Positions 8,562 to 17,511 of a DNA stretch of 64,000 nt are shown one piece after another (position 1 is the first letter of the stretch; each line of letters starts with the position of its first letter). Below the pieces are notes generated by a model. The model saw nothing but the letters and a program-made list of their open reading frames with translations, did not search any database and was not told the origin of the DNA. Source of the stretch: Pararhizobium sp. A13. Its GTDB lineage: Bacteria; Pseudomonadota; Alphaproteobacteria; Rhizobiales; Rhizobiaceae. The translations under genes were made by a program, and so were the position numbers. The DNA is taken from NCBI RefSeq assembly GCF_040126305.1, contig NZ_CP149511.1:1441861-1505860 (forward strand), read 5' to 3'.

Positions 8562-9635
8562 ATGAGCATCAGGACAGTCGCTGTCGTCGGTTGTGGCATT
8601 GGCAGATCGCACATCGTCGAAGGCTATCTTCCACACCCCGACAAGTTCCGCGTGGTCGCGATCTGCGACCTCGACGAAACGCGGCTGAAGCAGGTCGGCG
8701 ACGAGTTCTCTATTGCCCGCCGCACGACCGCGTTCGACGAGCTGCTTGCCGACGTCACGATCGACATCATCGACATCTGCACGCCGCCGAGCATCCATCT
8801 CGGCCAGGTGGTCGCGGCCCTTCGCGCCGGAAAACATGTGATCTGCGAAAAGCCGCTCACCGGCTCGATCGCCGGCGTCGACGAGATCATCGAGGCGGAA
8901 AAGAACGCCAAGGGCGTGCTGATGCCGATCTTCCAGTATCGCTACGGAGACGGCATCGAGCAGGCAAGGCGCATCATCGACGCCGGCATCGCCGGCAAGC
9001 CCTATCTCGGCTCGGTCGAGACCTTCTGGCTGCGCATCCCGAAATACTACACCGTTCCCTGGCGCGGCAAATGGGCGACCGAGCTTGGCGGCGTCCTCGT
9101 CACCCACGCGCTGCACCAGCACGACATGCTGACCCATCTGATGGGGCCGGTCGCCAAGGTCTTCGGCCGCGTCGCAACCCGCGTTAACGACATCGAGGTC
9201 GAGGATTGCGCAACGGCGAGCCTGCTGATGCAAAGCGGCGCCCTTGTCTCGCTTTCCTGCACGCTTGGTTCGCAGGAGCAGATCAGTAGGCTGCGCCTGC
9301 ATTTTGAAAACGTGACATTCGAAAGCAGCCATGATCCCTATGCGCCGGGCAAGAATCCGTGGAAGATTGTCGCAGCGAACGACACCGTGCAGGCAAGCAT
9401 CGACGCGCTGCTTATCGACTGGAAGCCCGTCGCGCCGCGCTTCACAACGCAAATGAAACATTTCCACCGGTACCTCAGCGGCGAAGGTCCGCTGCCGGTG
9501 ACTAGCCGTGACGCCCGGAAGGCGCTGGAGCTGGTGACGGCGATTTACCAGTCGTCCGACAGCGGTTCGGAAGTCACGTTGCCAATCACATCGGACAGTC
9601 CGAAATATGCCGACTGGCGCGCTAGAACACGCTAG
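8562..9635 (+). CDS. Gfo/Idh/MocA family oxidoreductase
   Basis: A 357-residue oxidoreductase with a canonical Rossmann start (TVAVVGCGIGRSHIVEGY), the motif HVICEKPLTG, and a C-terminal substrate domain containing ELGGVLVTHALHQHD. It follows the previous Gfo/Idh gene with a one-base gap. With that protein and the one at 2184-3332, the locus encodes three paralogues, suggesting several redox steps on one substrate. Confidence 0.9.
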   Translation: MSIRTVAVVGCGIGRSHIVEGYLPHPDKFRVVAICDLDETRLKQVGDEFSIARRTTAFDELLADVTIDIIDICTPPSIHLGQVVAALRAGKHVICEKPLTGSIAGVDEIIEAEKNAKGVLMPIFQYRYGDGIEQARRIIDAGIAGKPYLGSVETFWLRIPKYYTVPWRGKWATELGGVLVTHALHQHDMLTHLMGPVAKVFGRVATRVNDIEVEDCATASLLMQSGALVSLSCTLGSQEQISRLRLHFENVTFESSHDPYAPGKNPWKIVAANDTVQASIDALLIDWKPVAPRFTTQMKHFHRYLSGEGPLPVTSRDARKALELVTAIYQSSDSGSEVTLPITSDSPKYADWRARTR

Positions 9636-9722
9636 CGACGCCCAGGCGATTGAACCAACTCCGCCCGAGCAATTCGGTGCGGCGTCAAAACACCGGGAAC
9701 GGTCCAAGGGAGGATGTGGACG

Positions 9723-10805
9723 ATGTCGACGAGTGTAGTCCTGGAGAAGGTTGAAAAGCGTTACGGAACGTTCGGCGTCATCCATGGCATCGACCTCAAT
9801 ATCGAGCCCGGAGAGTTCGTCGTTTTCGTCGGGCCATCCGGATGCGGAAAGTCGACGCTGCTGCGCATGATCGCCGGTCTCGAGGAGATCAGCGGCGGCG
9901 CCCTGCTGCTCGACCGCGAGCGCATGAACGAGGTGGCGCCAGCCAAGCGAGGGATTGCCATGGTGTTCCAGTCCTACGCGCTCTATCCGCATATGTCGGT
10001 CTACAAGAACCTGGCCTTCGGCCTTGAGACGGCGGGCTACAAGAGAGCCGAGATCGAGCCCCGCGTGCGTCGTGCCGCCGGAATTCTGCAGATCGAGAAG
10101 CTGCTTGAGCGCAAGCCGAAGCAGCTTTCGGGCGGCCAGCGTCAGCGCGTCGCCATCGGCCGGGCCATCGTGCGCGAACCGCGCATCTTTCTTTTCGACG
10201 AGCCGCTGTCCAACCTCGACGCGGAGTTGCGCGTGCAGATGCGTGTGGAAATCTCCCGCCTTCACCGCAGCCTCGGCAACACGATGATCTACGTGACCCA
10301 TGACCAGGTCGAAGCCATGACCATGGCCGACAAGATCGTCGTGCTCAACGCCGGTCGCATAGAGCAGGTCGGCCCGCCTCTGGAGCTCTATAACCGCCCG
10401 GTCAACCGCTTCGTCGCCGGCTTTATCGGCAGCCCCAAGATGAATTTTCTCGATGCCCGGCTCGAGGCTTCCGATGGCGAAGGCACGATGATGAGCGTTG
10501 GCGGCAACGCCGTCCGCTTGCCGCGCCGCCTGAACGCCGGCGCCCCCGGCGACACGGTCACCTTCGGCATCCGGCCCGAGCACCTGGTGGCCGAACGCGA
10601 GGCAGGGATCGCGCTCGGCACCGTCAATGTTGATCTCGTCGAAAACCTCGGCGGTGCGACGATGCTCTATACGACGACGCCCGACGGACAGGCGCTGACG
10701 GTGGCTCTCGACGGCCAACAGGACGTGCAGCGCGGCGCCAATCTCAAGGTCTATTTCGATCCGGCCCGCTGTCACGTTTTCGCCGCCGACGGCACCGCGA
10801 TCTAG
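9723..10805 (+). CDS. Sugar ABC transporter ATP-binding protein (MalK/UgpC type)
   Basis: A 360-residue ATPase of the CUT1 importer. Walker A is GPSGCGKST (about 36-44), the signature is LSGGQRQR, Walker B is [11 protein letters not shown], and the switch His is in YVTHDQ. The C-terminal extension (FGIRPEHL) is the TOBE/OB regulatory domain of MalK-type ATPases. ATG 9723 is used because AGGGAGG lies about 9 nt upstream, whereas it abuts the earlier ATG at 9714. It is the last gene of the transport operon and converges on the SMP-30 gene. Confidence 0.93.
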   Translation: MSTSVVLEKVEKRYGTFGVIHGIDLNIEPGEFVVFVGPSGCGKSTLLRMIAGLEEISGGALLLDRERMNEVAPAKRGIAMVFQSYALYPHMSVYKNLAFGLETAGYKRAEIEPRVRRAAGILQIEKLLERKPKQLSGGQRQRVAIGRAIVREPRIFLFDEPLSNLDAELRVQMRVEISRLHRSLGNTMIYVTHDQVEAMTMADKIVVLNAGRIEQVGPPLELYNRPVNRFVAGFIGSPKMNFLDARLEASDGEGTMMSVGGNAVRLPRRLNAGAPGDTVTFGIRPEHLVAEREAGIALGTVNVDLVENLGGATMLYTTTPDGQALTVALDGQQDVQRGANLKVYFDPARCHVFAADGTAI

Positions 10806-10843
10806 TTCCAGGACTGTCGGGTGGTTGTCCGTCGGGCAGCCCC

Positions 10844-11731
10844 TCAGACAAGTGCACTGTCGTCGAAGCGATGAACGGCGGCGCCTGCGACAGGGCTTTG
10901 GGCAACGAAAATTCCGCTGGCGAGACTGCCGGCTGGCGCACCGGCAGGCCGCAGCGAGGTCACGATCATTGTCCTCAGCCCCGGACCTGCGAAACACGGC
11001 ATCGTCGGCGCGCCAACCGGAAATGGATGGCGCTCGACGATCTCGCCGTCCGGTGAGAACCGGTTGAGTACTCCGGCCGAGACACCGGCGCTCCAGTAGA
11101 AGCCCTCGCTGTCGATGGCGGCACCATCCGGCCGGCCGGTGGCCTCGTCAGGGGTGGCAATGCGGCGGCGATCGAAGAGGAGGCCTGTCGCCGCGTCGAA
11201 ACGCCACCGGTCGATCCATTGCGCGCGGGAGTCCGAATGGAAGAGAAGGCTACCCTCGGCAGTCCAGGCAAGCCCGTTGGAACATATGATACCGTCGACC
11301 TTGCGCTCCACGGCGCCCGTCGGTGTCACGCGATAGAGGGAGGCAACCGGCCGCCGGTCCGCGACCTCATGCATGGTTCCGACCCAGAAGGCGCCATCGG
11401 GACCGACCTTGCCGTCGTTGAGCCGCGTATCGATCCGTTCCGCCTCGATGCTGGCAACGATCCTGCAGGCTTTTCCGGCGTCCGGATCGAACAGGATCAC
11501 AGTGTCGCGAAGTGCTGCTATCAGCAGGCCGGAGCGGGTAAGGCCGATGCTGCATACCTCGCTGTCGAAGGTCCACAAGATAGGACCGGACCCGTCGAGT
11601 CCCACCCGATAGAGAGCCTTTCCTGGAATGTCGACGAAGAAGAGGCAGTTGCGCCGATCGTCGTAGACCGGACTCTCCGCAACGCCGAACTCGTCGTCGA
11701 GAAGGCAGGTGAATGTCAATTTATCATACAT
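10844..11731 (-). CDS. SMP-30/gluconolactonase/LRE family protein
   Basis: A 295-residue six-bladed propeller lactonase. The metal ligands of the family are recognisable: E19 in VAESPV, N105 in RLNDGK, N152 in CSNGLAW and D202 in GRPDGAA. These enzymes hydrolyse sugar lactones to aldonic acids, the step expected after a Gfo/Idh dehydrogenase oxidises an aldose. It is transcribed toward the ATPase gene and shares an upstream region of about 170 bp with the divergent DapA-like gene. Confidence 0.9.
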   Translation of the reverse strand: MYDKLTFTCLLDDEFGVAESPVYDDRRNCLFFVDIPGKALYRVGLDGSGPILWTFDSEVCSIGLTRSGLLIAALRDTVILFDPDAGKACRIVASIEAERIDTRLNDGKVGPDGAFWVGTMHEVADRRPVASLYRVTPTGAVERKVDGIICSNGLAWTAEGSLLFHSDSRAQWIDRWRFDAATGLLFDRRRIATPDEATGRPDGAAIDSEGFYWSAGVSAGVLNRFSPDGEIVERHPFPVGAPTMPCFAGPGLRTMIVTSLRPAGAPAGSLASGIFVAQSPVAGAAVHRFDDSALV

Positions 11732-11857
11732 GATTGATCAAAATCGCCCCAGATATCGTTTGCTCCACTCGATACGGATCACCTGCATCCAGCATATGAA
11801 AATAAAAGATATTTGTCTCCACGAAAAACGAAGGTCGGCTACTTGCAACAGATAATC

Positions 11858-11876
11858 TTGTAAACTAAAATTACAA
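11858..11876. promoter_or_regulatory. Inverted repeat TTGTAA-N7-TTACAA
   Basis: Same 19-bp architecture as 4186-4204, centred about 32 bp upstream of the DapA-like start. Shared flanks include TTGCAAGGGARAT near the ribosome site of both the ABC operon (about 4281) and this gene (about 11882), supporting co-regulation of the two promoters. Confidence 0.5.
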
Positions 11877-11898
11877 ATAGCTTGCAAGGGAGATTTCC

Positions 11899-12855
11899 AT
11901 GAAAACCACGCCCGTCACCCCGGAAGACCTCGCCGCCTCGGTTCTTTCCGTGCCGCCTTTGTCGCGCGATCCGGCTGGGCTGCCGCTCGAAGGCGAAAAC
12001 CGCAAGCTAGTCGACTGGCTTCATTCTGGCGGCGTCACGACCTACCTTTATGGCGGCAACGCCAATCTCTACAATTTCGGTGTCGCCGGCTTTGACGGCC
12101 TGCTCGACATGCTGGAGGCGATTGCGCCCGACGAGAGCTGGATGATCCCGTCGATCGGCGCCGATTTCGGCAAGGCGGCCGACCAGGCGGCCGTGCTTCG
12201 CGGGCGCGACTTCCCCACTGCCATGGTCCTGCCGCTCTCATTCCCGGCAACGCCGCAGGGCCTGGCCGCCGGCATCGGCAAGCTCGCCGACATCGCAGGA
12301 CGGTCGCTGATCCTCTACATCAAGAACGAGGGCTACGTGTCCCCGGCCGACGTCGCCCGCCTGTTCAACGATGGCGCCATTTGCACCTTGAAATATGCGG
12401 TGGTTCGTCCAAACCCGACAGATGACTCCTATCTGCAATCGCTCCTCGATACCGTCGGGTCCGGCGCGCGCATCATCAGCGGCATCGGCGAACGTCCGGC
12501 AATCGACCATCTCGAGATGGGCCTCGGCGGCTTCACGTCAGGCTCGGTCTGCATCGCGCCGCACCTTTCGATGGCGATTCTGCGCGCCTGCAAGGCTGGC
12601 CAGACCGCCGAAGCGCGGCGCATCCGCGAAGCGTTCCTGCCGCTCGAAGATCTGCGCGACGCTCATTCGCCGATCCGCGTACTTCACGAAGCGGTTCGCC
12701 TCGCGGGCATCAGCGAAACCGGACCTATCGGCGATTTCCTGTCGAATCTCGACGGAGACGAGCGTCTTGCCGCGATATCGGCCGCGGCTTGCTTCTTGAA
12801 GACGGCCAGCGAGGCTTTCGCCGTGCCGGCATCGAAGGCCGCGGCGCGAGGTTAA
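11899..12855 (+). CDS. DapA-family (dihydrodipicolinate synthase/NAL superfamily) aldolase or dehydratase
   Basis: A 318-residue class I aldolase-fold protein. The Schiff-base lysine is probably K165 in CTLKYAVVR, with the partner tyrosine Y140 in LILYIKNEG and a glycine-rich GGVTTYLYGGN phosphate/carboxylate loop. Family members cleave or dehydrate 2-keto-3-deoxy sugar acids. AAGGGAG lies 5 nt before the ATG. Beside an IlvD/Edd dehydratase and a lactonase, a role as the final aldolase or dehydratase of an oxidative sugar pathway is likely but inferred. Confidence 0.85.
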   Translation: MKTTPVTPEDLAASVLSVPPLSRDPAGLPLEGENRKLVDWLHSGGVTTYLYGGNANLYNFGVAGFDGLLDMLEAIAPDESWMIPSIGADFGKAADQAAVLRGRDFPTAMVLPLSFPATPQGLAAGIGKLADIAGRSLILYIKNEGYVSPADVARLFNDGAICTLKYAVVRPNPTDDSYLQSLLDTVGSGARIISGIGERPAIDHLEMGLGGFTSGSVCIAPHLSMAILRACKAGQTAEARRIREAFLPLEDLRDAHSPIRVLHEAVRLAGISETGPIGDFLSNLDGDERLAAISAAACFLKTASEAFAVPASKAAARG

Positions 12856-12865
12856 GATGATCCGG

Positions 12866-13588
12866 TCAGAAGTCCCGGTGAGACCCAACGATACGGGCGC
12901 GCGATTCCGTGAGGTGGTAGCGCATGTAGAGGCGCGCGAGATCGCTATTCTGGCTGGAGATCGCCTGGAGGATCTTGCGGTGCTCCTCGATCACCCGCCG
13001 CCGCCGCTCGTCGGAACCTTGCCGCGTCAGGCTGAGCGCCATGCGCATCGAGCCGCTGAGAATGTCACGCAATTCCCGCAGCAGGCGGGGAAAAAGTTCG
13101 TTGCCGGCCGCGTCAGCGACAGCGAGGTGGAAGGCGAAGTCCTCCTCCCAGCCGGTATCGCCCTTGCTGAAGGCCGCCTCGAGCGCGCCAAGCGCATCGG
13201 CGATCTGGCCGAGCTGCCGCTTGTTGCGGCGCGCAGCGGCAAGCGCGGCGCATTCGGTCTCGAGCGCCAACCGCGGCTCGAAGGCCCTGAGATAGGATGC
13301 GATCTCGGCCGAGGCGGCGAAGTCCGTCAAATTCTCGGATGGCCGCGACTTGACGAAGGTGCCGATGCCCTGGCGCGAAACGACGAGGCCATCGGCCTGC
13401 AGCCGCATCAGCGCTTCGCGCACGACCGGTCGCGACACCTCGAAGTCGTGGCAGATATGAGCTTCCGACGGGAGCTTGTCACCCTCGCCCAGTCGGCCGC
13501 TGGTGATCTGCTCGAGGATCTGTCCGTAGAGCACATCGGCAAGGCGTTCGCGCCGCGCCGGCTTCAGCTTCAAAATCGCTTCGTTCAA
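12866..13588 (-). CDS. GntR family transcriptional regulator (FadR/FCD type)
   Basis: A 240-residue regulator. The N-terminal winged helix-turn-helix reads YGQILEQITSGRLGEGDKLP, then SRPVVREALMRLQADGLV. The all-helical C-terminal FCD domain contains FHLAVADAAGNELFPR and ends in a His-containing helix (MRYHLTESR), typical of metal/carboxylate ligand binding. It is divergent from the IlvD/Edd dehydratase, and a CCTGTC/GACAGG palindrome lies in the gap of about 70 bp, the natural operator site. It probably responds to a sugar acid. Confidence 0.9.
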   Translation of the reverse strand: MNEAILKLKPARRERLADVLYGQILEQITSGRLGEGDKLPSEAHICHDFEVSRPVVREALMRLQADGLVVSRQGIGTFVKSRPSENLTDFAASAEIASYLRAFEPRLALETECAALAAARRNKRQLGQIADALGALEAAFSKGDTGWEEDFAFHLAVADAAGNELFPRLLRELRDILSGSMRMALSLTRQGSDERRRRVIEEHRKILQAISSQNSDLARLYMRYHLTESRARIVGSHRDF

Positions 13589-13598
13589 TCTGCACCCG

Positions 13599-13619
13599 CC
13601 TGTCTATTTTGTGGACAGG
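13599..13619. promoter_or_regulatory. Candidate GntR operator CCTGTC-N9-GACAGG
   Basis: Inverted repeat between the divergent gntR and ilvD/edd-type genes, overlapping the expected promoters of both. Position and symmetry fit an FCD-type GntR operator; binding is not shown. Confidence 0.55.
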
Positions 13620-13659
13620 CAATTTAGACGAACCATTCGCGCATGCAAAGGAGGCATCC

Positions 13660-15384
13660 ATGGCCGAACGCAAAAAGCCGGAAGATTTACGCAGCTTTCG
13701 CTGGTTCGGCGCCCATGATCTGCGCTCTTTCGGCCATCGTTCACGCGCCTATCAGATGGGTTACGAGCAGGCGGAATTCGCCGGAAAACCTGTCATCGCG
13801 ATTATCAACACCTGGAGCGACATCAACCCCTGCCACACGCATCTGCGCACCCGGGCGGACGAGGTCAAGCGTGGCGTATGGCAGGCCGGCGGCTTCCCGA
13901 TCGAGCTGCCCGCCATGTCGCTTGCGGAAACCTACGTCAAGCCGACGACCATGCTCTACCGCAATTTTCTGGCCATGGAAGTCGAGGAACTGATCCGGTC
14001 GCATCCGGTTGACGGCGTCGTGCTGCTTGCCGGTTGCGACAAGACCACGCCCGCGACGATTATGGGCGCGATCCAGGTCGACTTGCCGACAATCCTCGTT
14101 CCGGCTGGGCCAATGCTTCGCGGCAACTACCGCGGCCAGACGCTCGGTTCCGGATCCGACGTGTGGAAATACTGGGCGGAAAAAGAGGCGGGCCGCGTCA
14201 GCGAAGTGCAATGGGCAGAGATGGAACGCGGCATCGCCCGCTCCTTCGGCACCTGCATGACCATGGGTACGGCCTCGACCATGACGGCGCTCGCCGACAC
14301 ACTCGGCCTATGCCTGCCGGGCGCCTCCTCGATCCCGGCGCCTGACGCCGGTCATTCGCGCATGGCGGCGCTCTCGGGCCTCAGAATCGTCGATATGGTC
14401 TGGGAAGACCTGAAGCCATCCGATCTGCTCACCGAAAATGCCTTCGAAAATGCCCTCGTCGTCCACATGGCCATGGCCGGGTCGACCAATGCCATGATCC
14501 ATCTGATCGCGATGGCGCGCCGGCGCGGCATCAATCTGACACTCGATGATTTCGACCGCGTGTCGGAACGGGTGCCGGTCCTCTGCAACATTCGTCCGAC
14601 CGGCACCTTCCTGATGGAGGATTTCTACTATGCCGGTGGTCTGCCGGCCCTGTGGAAGCAGCTCGGGACACTGCTCAACACCGACGAGCGCACAGTATCG
14701 GGCACGCTCGGCGAGACGATCGCTCGCGCTGAGGTCCATCTCGCCGACGTCATCCGGCCACTCGATAAACCGGTCGCGGCACGCGGCGGAACGGCGATCC
14801 TCAAGGGTAACCTGTCGCCGTCAGGCTGCGTCATGAAACCCGCGGCCGCCGATCCCTCACTCCTGAAGCACCGAGGCCCTGCGCTTGTCTTCGACGACTA
14901 TGATTCGATGACGAAGGCGGTCAACGACGAGGACCTCGATGTCACCCGCGACACGGTGCTGGTCCTGCGCAATGCCGGACCGGCAGGCGGCCCCGGCATG
15001 CCGGAATGGGGCATGCTGCCGATTCCGCGCAAGCTGCTGAAGCAGGGTGTGCGCGATATGGTACGCATCTCCGATGCCCGCATGAGCGGCACCAGCTACG
15101 GCGCGTGCATCCTGCACATCGCACCTGAAGCCTATGTCGGCGGGCCCTTGGCCGCCGTCCGGAATGGCGACATCATCGCGGTTGACGTCGCATCCCGGAG
15201 CCTGACGCTGGAGGTGCCCGACGAGGAGATCGCCCGCCGCCTTGCCGCCTGGACGCCGCCTGTGCGGGACTACAGCCGCGGCTACCTTAAAATGCACGCT
15301 GAAAACATCCAGCAGGCGCCCGACGGCTGCGACTTCACCTTTCTCCAGTCCGCATACAAACTGCCGGAACCGGAGATCCACTGA
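13660..15384 (+). CDS. IlvD/Edd family dehydratase, L-arabinonate dehydratase-like
   Basis: A 574-residue Fe-S sugar-acid dehydratase converting an aldonate to a 2-keto-3-deoxy acid. The cluster cysteines are C58 (INPCHTH), C126 (LAGCDKTT) and C199 (FGTCMTMG), matching the spacing known for the Rhizobium leguminosarum L-arabinonate dehydratase. The catalytic serine loop RMSGTSYG is present near the C-terminus. ATG 13660 is chosen because AAAGGAGG is just upstream. Length is normal for the family. Together with the lactonase and DapA-like protein it gives the core of a non-phosphorylative sugar pathway; the actual sugar acid is not determined. Confidence 0.9.
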   Translation: MAERKKPEDLRSFRWFGAHDLRSFGHRSRAYQMGYEQAEFAGKPVIAIINTWSDINPCHTHLRTRADEVKRGVWQAGGFPIELPAMSLAETYVKPTTMLYRNFLAMEVEELIRSHPVDGVVLLAGCDKTTPATIMGAIQVDLPTILVPAGPMLRGNYRGQTLGSGSDVWKYWAEKEAGRVSEVQWAEMERGIARSFGTCMTMGTASTMTALADTLGLCLPGASSIPAPDAGHSRMAALSGLRIVDMVWEDLKPSDLLTENAFENALVVHMAMAGSTNAMIHLIAMARRRGINLTLDDFDRVSERVPVLCNIRPTGTFLMEDFYYAGGLPALWKQLGTLLNTDERTVSGTLGETIARAEVHLADVIRPLDKPVAARGGTAILKGNLSPSGCVMKPAAADPSLLKHRGPALVFDDYDSMTKAVNDEDLDVTRDTVLVLRNAGPAGGPGMPEWGMLPIPRKLLKQGVRDMVRISDARMSGTSYGACILHIAPEAYVGGPLAAVRNGDIIAVDVASRSLTLEVPDEEIARRLAAWTPPVRDYSRGYLKMHAENIQQAPDGCDFTFLQSAYKLPEPEIH

Positions 15385-15424
15385 AGATGGCCGCATGAAT
15401 TCTACGCGAGCCCGCTTCTCTGCC

Positions 15425-15731
15425 GCGCGGCGGTGGTCGTGCAATGGGATGGCGCTACCCAGTGCATCGCAGCGCCATCGTGATCAAGGAAATCGTGCTG
15501 CGGGCACGTTCCGCTTCGATGCCGAGTTCGAATGGGCTGCCAAGCTGATCGCCGAACGCCGCATCAACGTTCGCCCGATCCTGACCGCCCAGATACCGAT
15601 GGAGCGGCCGTCGAGGCCTTCAACCTCGCAAGTGACCGCACGAAATCGATGAAGGTCCACGTGGTTTTCTGTCCCCCGACCCACAGCCGGCCCCCTACCC
15701 GGGGTGAATTAGCGGTGTCTTGCTCGCGTTG
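15425..15731 (+). pseudogene. C-terminal remnant of an L-idonate 5-dehydrogenase-like Zn-dependent dehydrogenase
   Basis: Three successive frames give fragments that read as the end of an MDR dehydrogenase: SAIVIKEIVLR, then GTFRFDAEFEWAAKLIAERR, then AVEAFNLASDRTKSMKVHVVF. That order and content match the IdnD-type C-terminus (KEIxLRGxFRF ... ASDR ... MKVxxxF). Two frame shifts, each equivalent to one lost G in a G run (near 15503 and 15607), separate them, and no N-terminal two-thirds is found. It is a truncated decayed copy just after the IlvD gene, implying the pathway once included this dehydrogenase. Sequencing error could explain single frameshifts but not the missing N-terminus. Confidence 0.7.
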
Positions 15732-15973
15732 AAAGGAATCGAACTGCAGACCATGTCATTTGCCGTCAGTTGGTTCACCAAGAAGTTACTCCACGTCCGC
15801 GGCGGCATTCTGTCAATATACCGGAGACACCCTGCGCGTTCCGATAGCACCGGCCTCATTAATTCAGCCATCAAGCAGAGGTGCATCGCAGTTCATAGCA
15901 CAAATCGGTCCTTCCCGGGGCAAGCCATCCACCCAACGCAGCGGACAGCTTGTTCCGAAGAAGTCCGTGCAAC

Positions 15974-17497
15974 TCAGTTCTTGACGGTGTCTTCGAGGAA
16001 GAACCTGCCGAGCGGGTTCTGGTCGAAGTTCTCGATGTTCTTGCGCGAAACGTTGATGTAGGGGCTGTAGTAGAGATCGATCCAGTGGACGTCGTCCTTG
16101 GCCATCTTCTGGATATCGACATACATCGCCTCACGCTTGACCGGATCGAGTTCGAGGCGGGCGGCGGCCACCAGATCCTTGACCTTGTCGTTCTTGTAGC
16201 GCGTCATGTAGTTCAGGTTGGTGTCGTGACCGAGAACGAAGGTGGTCTTCTGGTCCGCGTCGAGAATGTCGTTGGTCCAGTACATAACCGAGATATCGTA
16301 ATCGCCGGCCACCAGCATGTCCCAGCTCTGGCTCGGATCGACCTTCTGCAGGTTGACGGTGACACCAGCCTTCTGAAGCTGCTGCTGCAGGAGAACGGCG
16401 ATCTGCTCGTCGACCTCGTTGCCGGCATTGACGATGTAGTTCAGCGACAAATCCGACGCTCCGGCCTCCGCCAGCATCGCCTTGGCCTTTTCCGGGTCAT
16501 ACGGGTACTGATGGTTGGCATCGTAGTGATAGAGCGAGCCCTTCGGGATATAGGAATTGGCGACTTCGCCAAGCCCGAAGGTCACGGTATCGACGATCGC
16601 CTTCTTGTCGATCGCCATGTCGAGCGCCTGGCGGACTTCCTTTTTTGCCAGCGCGCCATGCTCATGGTTGATCAGCAGATGATCTTCGCGGGTCGAGGTA
16701 TCGATGTGGACCTCAAGGTTCGGATCCTTCTTCAGCTCCTCCACGCGCGAAAATGGTACAAAAATCGCTGTATCGAGCTCGCCAGCCTGAACGTTCAGCA
16801 TGCGGGTGTTGTCGTCCGGCACAGAGATCCACTCGACACCGTCGAGCTTCACCCGATCGGCCTGCCAGAAATTCGGGTTCCTTTCGAGGATGACGCGGTC
16901 ACCGCGACGCCATTCCTTGACGGTGAAGGCGCCGGACGATGCGGTCGGCTTTTCGGCGAAAGCTTCCTCGCCTTCGGCTTCCAGTGCCTTCTTCGACAGC
17001 ACCGAAACGTTCGGCAGCGCCAATGTCGACAGGAACGGGGCGGATGGCGTCCTCAGCTTGACGACCAGCGTGCGGTCGTCGGCGGCTTCCGCCGTTTCGA
17101 CGATCTTGTAGCTGTCGCTCCACAGCGAGCCTTCATTGTCGCGAATGCGCAGCAGGCTGAAGGCGGCGTCTCCGGCGGTGATCGGCGAACCGTCGGAGAA
17201 TTTCGCGTCGCGGATCTTGAACGTATAGGTCAGGCCGTCATCGGACACCGTCCAGCTTTCGGCCAAGCCGGGCTCCAGCTTGGTACCGGTCTTGTCGACG
17301 CGGATCAGCACGTCGAAGACGTTGGAGAAAACCCAGTTATCGACGTTCTGCGCCGACTTGATCGGGTCGAACGTGGTCGAGTCCTCGCGGCGTCCGATGG
17401 TGAGTACCCCCGCGGCTTCGGCGATGCTTGCTCCGAATGTGACCACGGCAAGCACCGTGGCTATGCTTAAAGTCTTCCATTTGCTTTTCATGGTCAC
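15974..17497 (-). CDS. Peptide/nickel-type ABC transporter substrate-binding protein (DppA/OppA family 5)
   Basis: A 507-residue periplasmic binding protein with a Sec signal (KTLSIATVLAVVTFGASIAEA). Family 5 marks include STTFDPIKSAQN near the mature N-terminus, LAESWTVSDDGLTYTFKIRD and FSDGSPITAGD. Length is typical. It is the last gene of a leftward operon whose earlier genes encode a proline-iminopeptidase-like hydrolase, two permeases and a fused ATPase. The context of two peptidase-like genes and a LuxR solo suggests import of a small peptide or peptide-like plant signal. Ligand unknown. Confidence 0.92.
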   Translation of the reverse strand: MTMKSKWKTLSIATVLAVVTFGASIAEAAGVLTIGRREDSTTFDPIKSAQNVDNWVFSNVFDVLIRVDKTGTKLEPGLAESWTVSDDGLTYTFKIRDAKFSDGSPITAGDAAFSLLRIRDNEGSLWSDSYKIVETAEAADDRTLVVKLRTPSAPFLSTLALPNVSVLSKKALEAEGEEAFAEKPTASSGAFTVKEWRRGDRVILERNPNFWQADRVKLDGVEWISVPDDNTRMLNVQAGELDTAIFVPFSRVEELKKDPNLEVHIDTSTREDHLLINHEHGALAKKEVRQALDMAIDKKAIVDTVTFGLGEVANSYIPKGSLYHYDANHQYPYDPEKAKAMLAEAGASDLSLNYIVNAGNEVDEQIAVLLQQQLQKAGVTVNLQKVDPSQSWDMLVAGDYDISVMYWTNDILDADQKTTFVLGHDTNLNYMTRYKNDKVKDLVAAARLELDPVKREAMYVDIQKMAKDDVHWIDLYYSPYINVSRKNIENFDQNPLGRFFLEDTVKN

Positions 17498-17511
17498 TGT
17501 TCCCTTTGTTG

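Noticed and set aside
8496-10997. 833-codon minus-strand frame
   Set aside because: Shadow of the Gfo/Idh and MalK-type genes, whose motifs are unambiguous on the plus strand.
16899-17123. Antisense frames within the DppA-like gene
   Set aside because: No independent evidence; the opposite strand has a full family 5 binding protein with a signal peptide.
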